This document shows positions 1 through 6,054 of a stretch of 9,165 nt of DNA, in pieces; the first letter of the stretch is position 1; each line of letters starts with the position of its first letter. A program made the translations under genes and the position numbers. This DNA comes from Alphaproteobacteria bacterium (GTDB lineage: Bacteria; Pseudomonadota; Alphaproteobacteria; Sphingomonadales; Sphingomonadaceae). The notes below the pieces were generated by a model. The model was given only the letters and a program-made list of their open reading frames with translations, was not told the origin of the DNA and did no database searches. Location of the stretch: the NCBI GenBank assembly GCA_028293005.1, contig JAQGLH010000149.1, positions 1-9,165 on the forward strand, given 5' to 3'.

Positions 1-20
1 GCCGCTTGGCCCGTGTCGCA

Positions 21-80
21 TTGCCATCGCCCACGGGGCGCTACCATCGCCTGCGGCGCGCTACCATCACCCGCGGCGCG
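21..80. repeat. 20-bp imperfect tandem repeat, three units
   Basis: Three consecutive 20-base units occupy 21-40, 41-60 and 61-80. The second and third differ at only two positions (consensus CTACCATCRCCYGCGGCGCG); the first is more diverged (TTGCCATCGCCCACGGGGCG). The bases at 1-20 resemble the unit only weakly. The 20-base period is not a multiple of three, so the array is unlikely to be coding. It lies 68 bases past the 3' end of the zinc-finger gene. Its function is unknown, and the array may extend beyond the left edge. Confidence 0.6.
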
Positions 81-148
81 CCACAGGCGAGCCGCACGCT
101 TCGGCGGACCTCCATGGAATGGCGAACATTTACGGACCCACGCCGCTT

Positions 149-412
149 CTAGCGAAGCTGGCTGTCCTTGCTGCCTCGGCGATTGACACCGGTGTAGGCA
201 GGGCGACTGTCGCGAGCCGACTGGCATGGGGTGCACGTCTTGACTCCGGGAAGCGCGACGCGGCGGCCTTCCGGAATTTCGTCGCCGCAAAGCGTGCAAT
301 GCGTCTCGCTCTCGCCTGCCGGCATTCGCGCACGCGCGCTGAGCACCGCATCCATGACGGTGTCATCGATCTGATCCTGCACGGCGCCGTCGCGCGCCCA
401 ACCGCCTGCCAT
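149..412 (-). CDS. DksA/TraR-family C4 zinc-finger protein, YbiI type
   Basis: This 87-aa protein matches the size and layout of the small YbiI branch of the DksA/TraR superfamily. It opens with MAGGWARDGAVQDQID, carries one four-cysteine zinc site (C39, C42, C60, C63, as CTLC and CTPC), and ends in the family-typical NRRGSKDSQLR tail. Known relatives bind zinc. Full-length DksA acts in the RNA polymerase secondary channel, but this short form lacks the long coiled coil and its acidic tip, so a DksA-like role should not be assumed. The ATG at 412 is supported by a GGAG ribosome-binding site seven bases upstream. Longer overlapping ORFs on the same strand lack the cysteine signature. The gene stands alone and diverges from the c-di-GMP gene at 733. 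The family assignment is firm; the cellular role is not known. Confidence 0.9.
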   Translation of the reverse strand: MAGGWARDGAVQDQIDDTVMDAVLSARARMPAGESETHCTLCGDEIPEGRRVALPGVKTCTPCQSARDSRPAYTGVNRRGSKDSQLR

Positions 413-445
413 TTCTGCGCTCCACCGGGTGTCTGCTCACTTTCG

Positions 446-473
446 TAGATAGGAAATTCACCGGCCTTTCCAA
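446..473 (-). promoter_or_regulatory. Possible sigma-70-like promoter for the zinc-finger gene
   Basis: Reading the minus strand, TTGGAA (473-468) and TATCTA (451-446) are separated by 16 bases and lie upstream of the ATG at 412. They match TTGACA at 4 of 6 positions and TATAAT at 3 of 6. The spacing and location fit, but the match is weak and alphaproteobacterial promoters are degenerate. Confidence 0.22.
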
Positions 474-478
474 GCACT

Positions 479-494
479 ACGGCTTTGAAGCCGT
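479..494. repeat. Perfect 7-bp inverted repeat in the divergent spacer
   Basis: ACGGCTTTGAAGCCGT has 7-base arms and a 2-base centre. No T-run follows on either strand, so it does not look like an intrinsic terminator. It lies just upstream of the possible -35 element of the zinc-finger gene, where a dimeric regulator could bind. The operator role is an inference from symmetry and position only. Confidence 0.4.
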
Positions 495-732
495 CGCCGG
501 GCCCGTTCGCCGTGCGGCAAGACTAACCGACGTCGATGCCTTTGTTTGCCGGCGTGGTCGCGGCCGCGCGTCCACGCCCGCCGCCAGCATCGCCTCGGCG
601 CGCGTCGAATTCCGCCATTCCAACACGGAGCGAGCTCCCGCGTTACGCGCCCGCGCGGCGATTACGGCATGTGTCCTGAGTCATCGCTTAGACTCTTCAG
701 ATTATGTCATTCTCGATCATCCAGGACCCATC

Positions 733-3441
733 ATGCCGCTGCGCTTATCCCCCCTCAATCGGATGCTGAACCTCGCACCTTGCCTGTTGCTGGCCGTGCT
801 CGCAGCCGGCCCGGAGGTGGTCGAGCTGGATCTGGCCGCGCTGGCATGGTGGCTGAACATCAGCTGGATCGTGGCGCCCGTGGTCGCCGGCTTGTTGTGC
901 TTGAGGGTGGCCGGCGTTTCGTCGGGTCGAAACCGGAAGGCGTGGCGTCATTTCGCGGCCGGCAGTTTTTTCTGGGCCGCCGGAAGCGTGATTTACGCCT
1001 GGTACGATCTGCACGGCTACCCGGTGCCGTTCCCCGGCTACGCCGACATCTTCTTCATCGCGAGCTGCGTCGCCTCGGCGGCGGGGATGTTCTGCTTCGG
1101 ATCGCCCGAAGGCCAGGCCGGCCGGATCCAGGTCTGCAACTTCGCGCTGGTTCTTTGCTCGACCGCTATTTCCGGTTTTGTCCTGCTCTTTCCCCAATTA
1201 CGAGCCTCGACCATCGGGCCGTTCGGGACCCTCGTCGCCTTCATCTCGCCGGCACTGTGGCTCGGCACGTCGATCTTCGGGGTCCTTTGCCTGATCCTCT
1301 ATGCGCCTCGCCGCAACCGTTTCTCATTCATGCTGCTGATCGCCGGCATCATCGGTCATGCGGTCGCGGACAATATCTACGGTCTTGCGCGGCTCGATCA
1401 GTCCTACTCGATCGGTGTCGGCTTCGATTGGATCTGGGGCGCAAGCTTTCTCGCCATCGCTGCGGCGGCCACTTCGCGAACCCTCCAGCTGCGCTCCACC
1501 GAGGAGCGAGCCTATGTCCGGCCGGGAACCAACCGGCAGCGTCTCGCCGAGGCCTTCGTCCCCACCGCCGCCGTCGCGGCGGTGCTGCTCGCGGGTGCCG
1601 TCTCCGGACTTCTCCAGAACGGGCCGGGCTATCTGGTGGCGCTGCCGATCGCAGCGGTGTTCGCGCTCTTCATCGGGATACGCGAGCATTGGGTGCTCAA
1701 TCGCGAACGATTGCTTCGTCTCGCCTCTCGGCAAAGCAGCCGCAAGCTCGTCGCCAGCCAGCGAATGCTGAACGCCGTCCTCGAAAGCACGACCGACAGC
1801 GTCATCGTCCTCGATGGGGAATGGCGGATCAGCTATATGAACGGCCAGGCGCTTGCCTTGGTCGGCGGACCCGAGCGGCTGCGCGTCGGCCAAAGCCTGT
1901 GGAGTGCTTTTCCCGAAGAGAAGCACGGGAATTTTACCGCACGCTATCGCGAGGCGATCGAAAGCCAGACCCCGGTCCGCTTCGAGGAATATCTTCCGGC
2001 GCTCTCGATGTGGCTCGAGGTTCACGCCTATCCGCGGGGGGAGACCCTGTCGATTTTCTTCCGCGATGTGTCCGAACGCCGCAGCGCTGCCGAGCAGCTG
2101 CACCAGCTTGCCCATTACGATCCGCTGACCGGCCTTGCCAATCGGCTGCTTTTCCACCGGCGGGTCCGTGAGCTCGCGGAGACTTCGGAGGACGATCCGT
2201 TCGCCGTGCTGTGCATCGACCTCGACCTCTTCAAGGAAATCAACGACACGCTCGGCCACCCGGCCGGCGACGTCCTCCTCGTGCAAGTGGGCGAACGTCT
2301 TCGATCGCTCGTCCGAGGTTCGGACCTGGTCGCCCGGACCGGCGGGGACGAGTTCGCCATAGTCGGCCTGCGCGGGTGCGGTGTCCCAAGGCTTCGCGAG
2401 CTGGCGGAGCAGGTCATTGCGAGCCTGAGCGCCCCCTATGACATCGACGGCAGGTCGGCGCGCGTGGGGGCGAGCATCGGCATCGCTCGCTCGTACCTCG
2501 ATGTTGCCGATGACGCTGAGCTGCTCAAGCAGGCCGATATCGCGCTCTACTGCGCCAAAGCCGAAGGAAGAGGCACCGCGCGCCTGTTCACGCCTATGAT
2601 GGAACAGCGCGTGCGCGAGCTGAAGACGTTCAAGGCGGATCTCAGCGTCGCCATCGCCAACCACGAGATCGAACTCGTCTTTCAGCCGATCATCGCACTC
2701 GCCGAGGATCGCGTCGCCGGTTTCGAGGCGCTGATGCGGTGGCGGCATCCCGAACGGGGGCTGGTGCCTCCCGACGAGTTTATTCCGGTCGCCGAGGAAA
2801 CCGGGCTGATTGTCGTGATGGGCGATTGGGCGCTCGAGCACGCCTGCACCGCGGCAATGAGCTGGCCGGACGACCTCCGCGTCGCCGTCAATCTTTCAGC
2901 CTGCCAGTTCCAGAGCCGCAGCTTCGTCGATCGGGTGACGGCTATCCTCGATCGCACCGGCCTCGCTCCCAGCCGGCTCGAGCTCGAGATCACCGAGTCG
3001 GTTCTGCTGCAGGACAGCGATGCCAATCTCGCGATCCTGCGTGATCTGAAGGCACTCGGCATCCGCATCGCCCTCGACGATTTCGGTACCGGCTATTCCT
3101 CGTTGAGCTACCTGCACAAATTTGCATTCGACAAGATCAAGATCGACCGCTCGTTCATCAACAATCTTGTCGCTCAGGAAACCTCGCAGGCGATCGTCCG
3201 GGCGGTCGCAGGCCTTGGCGTCTCGCTCCACATGATCATCACCGCCGAGGGCGTCGAAAACCGCCAGCAGCTGGATAGTGTCCGCGCCAAAGGGTGTGAC
3301 GAAGCGCAGGGCTTTTTCTTCAGCCGGCCCATTCCGGCCAAGGATGTGTCTGCTTTGCTCGCCAAGCTCGTCCTCGACCGCCGCTGGTGGCGGCACGGCC
3401 TGCCGGCTGGGCGCAGCCAGCTCAGTCTCCGTCCCGCCTAA
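733..3441 (+). CDS. Membrane-anchored PAS-GGDEF-EAL c-di-GMP cyclase/phosphodiesterase
   Basis: This 902-aa inner-membrane protein probably sets local c-di-GMP levels. The first ~320 residues hold about ten hydrophobic segments (roughly 13-25, 41-61, 73-91, 104-123, 134-153, 163-190, 197-216, 229-247, 274-294, 299-315), with no recognised named sensor domain. A PAS domain follows at ~343-450. The GGDEF domain (~460-620) has an intact GGDEF motif (537-541), metal-site aspartate D496 and a product-inhibition site RGSD (528-531) at the usual five-residue spacing. The EAL domain (~635-880) keeps EAL (665-667), N720, E752, DDFGTG (782-787), K803 and E839, the expected metal and catalytic residues of an active phosphodiesterase. 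Both halves therefore look catalytically competent, with PAS and the membrane region probably deciding the balance. The ATG at 733 follows AGGA by six bases. The gene is monocistronic and converges on the dehydrogenase operon. The signal sensed is unknown. Confidence 0.93.
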   Translation: MPLRLSPLNRMLNLAPCLLLAVLAAGPEVVELDLAALAWWLNISWIVAPVVAGLLCLRVAGVSSGRNRKAWRHFAAGSFFWAAGSVIYAWYDLHGYPVPFPGYADIFFIASCVASAAGMFCFGSPEGQAGRIQVCNFALVLCSTAISGFVLLFPQLRASTIGPFGTLVAFISPALWLGTSIFGVLCLILYAPRRNRFSFMLLIAGIIGHAVADNIYGLARLDQSYSIGVGFDWIWGASFLAIAAAATSRTLQLRSTEERAYVRPGTNRQRLAEAFVPTAAVAAVLLAGAVSGLLQNGPGYLVALPIAAVFALFIGIREHWVLNRERLLRLASRQSSRKLVASQRMLNAVLESTTDSVIVLDGEWRISYMNGQALALVGGPERLRVGQSLWSAFPEEKHGNFTARYREAIESQTPVRFEEYLPALSMWLEVHAYPRGETLSIFFRDVSERRSAAEQLHQLAHYDPLTGLANRLLFHRRVRELAETSEDDPFAVLCIDLDLFKEINDTLGHPAGDVLLVQVGERLRSLVRGSDLVARTGGDEFAIVGLRGCGVPRLRELAEQVIASLSAPYDIDGRSARVGASIGIARSYLDVADDAELLKQADIALYCAKAEGRGTARLFTPMMEQRVRELKTFKADLSVAIANHEIELVFQPIIALAEDRVAGFEALMRWRHPERGLVPPDEFIPVAEETGLIVVMGDWALEHACTAAMSWPDDLRVAVNLSACQFQSRSFVDRVTAILDRTGLAPSRLELEITESVLLQDSDANLAILRDLKALGIRIALDDFGTGYSSLSYLHKFAFDKIKIDRSFINNLVAQETSQAIVRAVAGLGVSLHMIITAEGVENRQQLDSVRAKGCDEAQGFFFSRPIPAKDVSALLAKLVLDRRWWRHGLPAGRSQLSLRPA

Positions 3442-3609
3442 ATCGCGATCGGGAGGGAATCCGGCCACAGAAATTGCGCCGGGAGAATTGGGCGCGCTGC
3501 CCTTGGCAAAGACGGCGAGGGCGCCGGTTTGCGTCCCGGTTTCGGCTAGGACGTCAGAGCCATGGGCCGCTTATCACCTGAACTGGAACAACGGGCACCT
3601 GGTGATGAT

Positions 3610-3629
3610 CCCCAGCCTTTTCATTGGGG
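3610..3629. terminator. Weak hairpin in the convergent gap
   Basis: CCCCA (3610-3614) and TGGGG (3625-3629) form a 5-bp stem with a 10-base loop immediately after the stop codon of the minus-strand dehydrogenase. No U-tract follows on either strand, so intrinsic termination is doubtful. The rest of 3442-3630 holds no gene. Confidence 0.2.
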
Positions 3630-3630
3630 C

Positions 3631-4962
3631 TCACGCACCTCGGCTCACCCGCCAGACGACGTTGCCGACGTCGTCGGCGACCAGCAGCGCGCCGGTCCGG
3701 TCGACGGCGACGCCGACGGGACGGCCGTGCGTGTGGCCCTTGCCGTCGAGGAAGCCGGTAAGGAAGTCCTGTGCGATGCCGCTTGGCCGCGCGTTCGCGA
3801 ATGGGACGAAGACGACCTTGTAGCCGTTGAACCGCTGCCGGTCCCAGCTGCCATGCTCGCCGATGAACGCGCCCCCGTGATAGGCCGCGGGGAGGTTGGC
3901 GCCGGTGTAGAAGGTGAGGCCCAGGGCGGCGACGTGGCTGCTCAGCGCGTAGTCGGGGACGATCGCCCGCGCGACGAGGTCGGGCCGTTGCGGATGGACT
4001 CGCGGATCGAGGTGGCGTCCGAAATAGGAATAAGGCCAGCCATAGAAGCCCCCCTCCTGGACCGAGGTCAGATAATCGGGAACGAGGTTGGGCCCGAGCT
4101 CGTCGCGCTCGTTCACGACCACCCAGAGCCGGTTGGTGCCCGGATAGAAATTGGGGCTGTTCGGGTTGCGGAGCCCTTCCGCGAACACGCGCGCGCGGCC
4201 GCTGGCGCGGTCGATCTCCCAGACCGCGGCGCGGCCCTTCTCGGCCTCGAGGCCGTTCTCGACGATGTTGCTGTTCGACCCGACGGTTGCGTAGAGGAGC
4301 TGGCCGTCGGGGCTGAGGGTCAGGCTCTTGGTCCAGTGATGGTCGATCGGACCGCCGGGAAGCGGGGTGAGCATGGTCGGCGCAGCCGTGATCCTGGTCT
4401 GGCCGGGCGTGAACGGGTAGCGCAGCACGCCGTCGGTCGCGGCCACGTAGAGGTAATTGTCGGCGAAGACGATTCCGAAGGGCGAGTTGAGCTGCTCGAG
4501 CAGGACGGTGCGAACCTCGGGCACGCCGTCGCCGTTAGCATCGCGGAGCAGGGTGACGCGGTTGCTGGGGCCTGCGTTGCCGGCTCCGCCCTGCGACGTC
4601 GCCCTCTGTTCCATCCAGGTGATGATCGGGCTCTTCGGGCGGGTGACCGGGTCGAGATTGGGGCCTTGCGCCTCGACGACGAGGATGTCGCCGTTGGGAA
4701 GGACCATCAGGTTGCGGGGATGCTGGAGATCGCGCGCCATGGCCTGGACGCGGAGACCCGGCGGTGCGACCGGCGCCTCATTCTGTTTCCACCCGATGAC
4801 CTTTGCGACGTGGACCGGCGGCACCAGATATTGCCGCGGTTCGGGCAGTTGCGGGTGCGGGCCGATCTGGCTGCGCGGGTCGAAATCGGCGCTGTGGTGG
4901 CAAGCCGCGAGCGCGAGCGCGAGAACGAGCCCGGCGGCGTCGCGCTTCGCGCTTGCGCTCAC
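3631..4962 (-). CDS. PQQ-type sorbosone/glucose dehydrogenase-family lipoprotein
   Basis: This 443-aa beta-propeller protein belongs to the L-sorbosone / soluble glucose dehydrogenase family, whose members oxidise sugars or aldoses in the periplasm with PQQ. The N-terminus is a lipoprotein signal: K6/R7, a hydrophobic stretch 11-20 and lipobox LAAC with C21, so it is probably membrane-tethered outside the cytoplasm. Family landmarks in order are DANGDGVPE (141-149, calcium-loop-like), HHWTKSLTLSPDG (208-220), EGLRNPNSPNFY (262-273), NERDELGPN (284-292), GFYGWPYSYFG (305-315), GEHGSWDR (368-375) and GRPVGVAVD (413-421). The start is a GTG at 4962-4960 that overlaps the TGA of the upstream DUF2231 gene by four bases. 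An upstream ATG in the same frame (5271) would add 103 out-of-character residues and lose the signal peptide. The substrate cannot be told from sequence. An electron acceptor is needed, and the coupled DUF2231 protein is a candidate partner. Confidence 0.88.
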   Translation of the reverse strand: MSASAKRDAAGLVLALALAACHHSADFDPRSQIGPHPQLPEPRQYLVPPVHVAKVIGWKQNEAPVAPPGLRVQAMARDLQHPRNLMVLPNGDILVVEAQGPNLDPVTRPKSPIITWMEQRATSQGGAGNAGPSNRVTLLRDANGDGVPEVRTVLLEQLNSPFGIVFADNYLYVAATDGVLRYPFTPGQTRITAAPTMLTPLPGGPIDHHWTKSLTLSPDGQLLYATVGSNSNIVENGLEAEKGRAAVWEIDRASGRARVFAEGLRNPNSPNFYPGTNRLWVVVNERDELGPNLVPDYLTSVQEGGFYGWPYSYFGRHLDPRVHPQRPDLVARAIVPDYALSSHVAALGLTFYTGANLPAAYHGGAFIGEHGSWDRQRFNGYKVVFVPFANARPSGIAQDFLTGFLDGKGHTHGRPVGVAVDRTGALLVADDVGNVVWRVSRGA

Positions 4963-5438
4963 CGCGGAGTTCCCACGCCGTGCCGGTAGACCAGGGTGCC
5001 GCCGAGCCAGCCGCTCACCGCGAGCAACGCCACCGCGATCGCCGAGAGCGTGATCCCGGTCGGAACGACCGCTGTCCAGCCGTCGCGGCTGTGGACGAAG
5101 GCGTTGACCAACTCGATCACCCAGACCGCGATGTTTAGCAGCATGTGGACCGTCGCTGCGCCGATCGCGCGCACCCGCCGGTCGCCGGAATAGTCGATCA
5201 GCCCGGTGACCGCAGCGAATCCGCCGATCAGCAAGCCGGCAGAGATCAGCCAGATCGAAAAATTGCTCCACATGACGTTGGCCGACCGGGTGTAGACGAT
5301 GTCGGTGACGAGCGCTCCGACGAAGCAGACGATCGGGAAGGGGACCAGCATCGGATGGATCGGATGGCCGAAGACCGAAGCGGTCGATCTCGGCCGCGCG
5401 GTGACCCGGTCGCGCTCGGGTTCGCGTTCATTGGGCAT
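4959..5438 (-). CDS. DUF2231 four-helix membrane protein
   Basis: This 159-aa protein carries the DUF2231 hallmark GHPIHPMLVPFPI at 24-36, followed by four predicted transmembrane helices (~32-50, 61-82, 94-114, 126-150) and the closing LVYRHGVG (149-156). Histidines H25, H28, H98 and H153 lie near membrane boundaries and could bind heme or metal; that is an inference. The biochemical function of the family is not established as far as I know. The gene is first in a two-gene operon, and its TGA shares four bases (GTGA) with the GTG of the dehydrogenase lipoprotein, so the two are probably translationally coupled and work together. The ATG at 5438 lacks a clear Shine-Dalgarno and lies only eight bases after an EcfG-like -10 element, so the transcript may be leaderless. 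Confidence 0.87.
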   Translation of the reverse strand: MPNEREPERDRVTARPRSTASVFGHPIHPMLVPFPIVCFVGALVTDIVYTRSANVMWSNFSIWLISAGLLIGGFAAVTGLIDYSGDRRVRAIGAATVHMLLNIAVWVIELVNAFVHSRDGWTAVVPTGITLSAIAVALLAVSGWLGGTLVYRHGVGTPR

Positions 5439-5446
5439 GCCGCGAC

Positions 5447-5471
5447 GACGTTTCGGCGCGGCGAAGGTTCC
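5447..5471 (-). promoter_or_regulatory. Candidate EcfG-type promoter for the DUF2231-dehydrogenase operon
   Basis: On the minus strand GGAAC (5471-5467) is followed after 16 bases by CGTC (5450-5447). The alphaproteobacterial general-stress sigma factor EcfG recognises GGAAC-N16/17-CGTT, so the -35 is perfect and the -10 is 3 of 4. Only eight bases separate the -10 from the ATG at 5438, which would put transcription start at or next to the start codon. This is a prediction from pattern only. Confidence 0.38.
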
Positions 5472-5511
5472 GGACCTTAACCCGCCTCAATCTCTATTTT
5501 GCCTGTACTTG

Positions 5512-5523
5512 TGCGGCGCCGCA
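5512..5523. repeat. 12-bp perfect palindrome between divergent promoters
   Basis: TGCGGCGCCGCA is fully self-complementary. It lies in the 249-base spacer between the DUF2231 operon and the DUF6582 gene, outside both candidate promoters. A second dyad, GCCGGAACCGGC, is at 5555-5566. Both could be operators, but short GC palindromes are common in GC-rich DNA. Confidence 0.3.
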
Positions 5524-5635
5524 TCAGGGGCGCGGCGTGGCGAGCTTGTTCTTGGCCGGAACCGGCATCCATGGCCGCGATTTGCCCGCGGCGATGCGAA
5601 ATTGCCTTCCCACTTTCCTCTCTCTCGGTCCGCGT

Positions 5636-5660
5636 TGAACCGCACGATGCCGCCGGCGTT
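5636..5660 (+). promoter_or_regulatory. Candidate EcfG-type promoter for the DUF6582 gene
   Basis: TGAAC (5636-5640), a 16-base spacer and CGTT (5657-5660) match the EcfG general-stress consensus GGAAC-N16/17-CGTT with one mismatch. The start of transcription would fall near 5667, leaving a leader of about 20 bases that contains the GAGGA ribosome-binding site before the GTG at 5688. The geometry is that of a normal promoter, which makes this the better of the two EcfG-like candidates. Confidence 0.45.
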
Positions 5661-5675
5661 CTATCCCCGGCTGAT

Positions 5676-5680
5676 GAGGA
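5676..5680 (+). promoter_or_regulatory. Ribosome-binding site that decides the DUF6582 start
   Basis: GAGGA ends one base before an in-frame ATG (5682), too close for initiation, and seven bases before an in-frame GTG (5688), which is ideal spacing. It therefore favours the GTG. Confidence 0.6.
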
Positions 5681-5687
5681 GATGGTC

Positions 5688-5930
5688 GTGACCAGACTCA
5701 AGACCGGGGAACGTGACGATCTTGATGAAGGCGCGTTTGCCTTCCCGAAAGAGCGGAAGGAACCGCTTGAGAATGCGAGCCATGTCCGCAACGCGGTTGC
5801 TCGCTTCAACCAGGTCAAGGGGGTGAGCGACGAGGAACGCGATGACGCATGGAAACGCATCGAGGCGGCGGCAAGGAAGTATGATGTCGAGCTAAAGGAA
5901 AAGAGTTGGCGCGAGATCGGCAAGCACTAG
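5688..5930 (+). CDS. DUF6582 small soluble protein
   Basis: This 80-aa, highly charged protein (start MTRLKTGERDDL) has the family pattern FAFPKERKEPLENASHVRNA (17-36), then ARFNQVKGVSDEERDDAWKR (38-57) and a closing KSWREIG (72-78). There is no signal peptide or membrane segment, so it is probably cytoplasmic. Similar domains occur alone or attached to other proteins; the molecular function is unknown to me. The GTG at 5688 is preferred because GAGGA is seven bases upstream and because family members usually begin with M-[TA]-[KR]-L. The ATG at 5682 would add only two residues, and an ATG at 5499 would add 63 residues without family character. A candidate EcfG-type promoter at 5636-5660 suggests stress induction. 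The gene ends facing the anthranilate operon. Confidence 0.82.
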   Translation: MTRLKTGERDDLDEGAFAFPKERKEPLENASHVRNAVARFNQVKGVSDEERDDAWKRIEAAARKYDVELKEKSWREIGKH

Positions 5931-5969
5931 ACATGCCAACGCTTCGGTCGGACCGGATCCGCGTCTAGT
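5926..5969. terminator. Inverted repeat between convergent genes, possible bidirectional terminator
   Basis: ACTAGAC (5926-5932) and GTCTAGT (5963-5969) are perfect 7-base inverted arms around a 30-base interior, which itself contains a small CGGT/ACCG hairpin (near 5945-5955). The TAG stop of the DUF6582 gene lies in the left arm. A TAG on the minus strand, ending the 29-codon ORF, lies in the right arm. On the plus strand the arm is followed by a pyrimidine-rich TTCCCTTGGTT, a poor U-tract. The symmetry at a convergent junction suggests termination in both directions, but the stem is AT-rich and the loop long. Confidence 0.35.
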
Positions 5970-6054
5970 TTCCCTTGGTTGTCGCGTCTTGCGAGTCCGA
6001 TGGCTTCACCTCGCTGAAAAGACTCGACCGAGCGGCGTTCAAGGCCGCCGTCAT
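5965..6054 (-). CDS. Possible 29-aa ORF coupled to trpG
   Basis: An ATG overlaps the trpG TGA in the same ATGA arrangement used at the two upstream junctions. It opens a 29-codon frame (MTAALNAARSSLF ... TTKGN) ending at a TAG in an inverted-repeat arm. AGGA lies three bases upstream of the ATG, but it comes from the trpG codons for Gln-Glu. The peptide resembles nothing I recognise and shows no membrane or signal character. It may be a real small protein, the stub of a lost downstream gene, or chance. ATGA at a stop codon is common in GC-rich genomes, so confidence is low. Confidence 0.25.
   Translation of the reverse strand: MTAALNAARSSLFSEVKPSDSQDATTKGN

Larger units (their letters stand above)
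413..732. other. Divergent intergenic region, no gene seen
   Basis: These 320 bases separate the zinc-finger gene (leftward) from the GGDEF-EAL gene (rightward). No convincing protein or RNA gene is visible. Besides the dyad at 479-494 there is a GAGTC/GACTC inverted repeat at 678-695 with an 8-base loop, about 40 bases before the rightward start codon. The last 60 bases are less GC-rich than the rest (for example GATTATGTCAT around 700-710). They probably hold the promoter of the rightward gene, but no clear -35/-10 pair can be assigned. Confidence 0.5.

Noticed and set aside
627..638. GGAGCGAGCTCC dyad
   Set aside because: It is a 5-bp arm with a 2-base centre and no clear relation to a promoter. 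Such dyads are frequent in GC-rich DNA.
546..2171. A 541-codon plus-strand open frame overlapping the GGDEF-EAL gene
   Set aside because: It is rich in Arg, Pro and Ala, has no domain signature, and covers the N-terminal, PAS and early GGDEF coding region in another frame. It is a GC-driven shadow.
1324..2841. A 505-codon minus-strand open frame
   Set aside because: It is antisense to the PAS-GGDEF-EAL coding sequence, whose frame carries intact motifs. The antisense translation shows no recognisable fold.
3562..4989. A 475-codon plus-strand open frame
   Set aside because: It is antisense to the sorbosone-type dehydrogenase. The minus-strand frame has the lipobox and family motifs, while this one has only low-complexity Gly/Arg/Val/Asp composition.
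4963..5271. Start of the dehydrogenase at the ATG at 5271
   Set aside because: It would add 103 residues inside the DUF2231 gene and bury the lipoprotein signal. The GTG at 4962 gives an N-terminal signal and a GTGA overlap.
5499..5687. Start of the DUF6582 gene at the ATG at 5499
   Set aside because: The extra 63 residues look noncoding and would span the candidate promoter. The ribosome-binding site at 5676-5680 supports the GTG at 5688.
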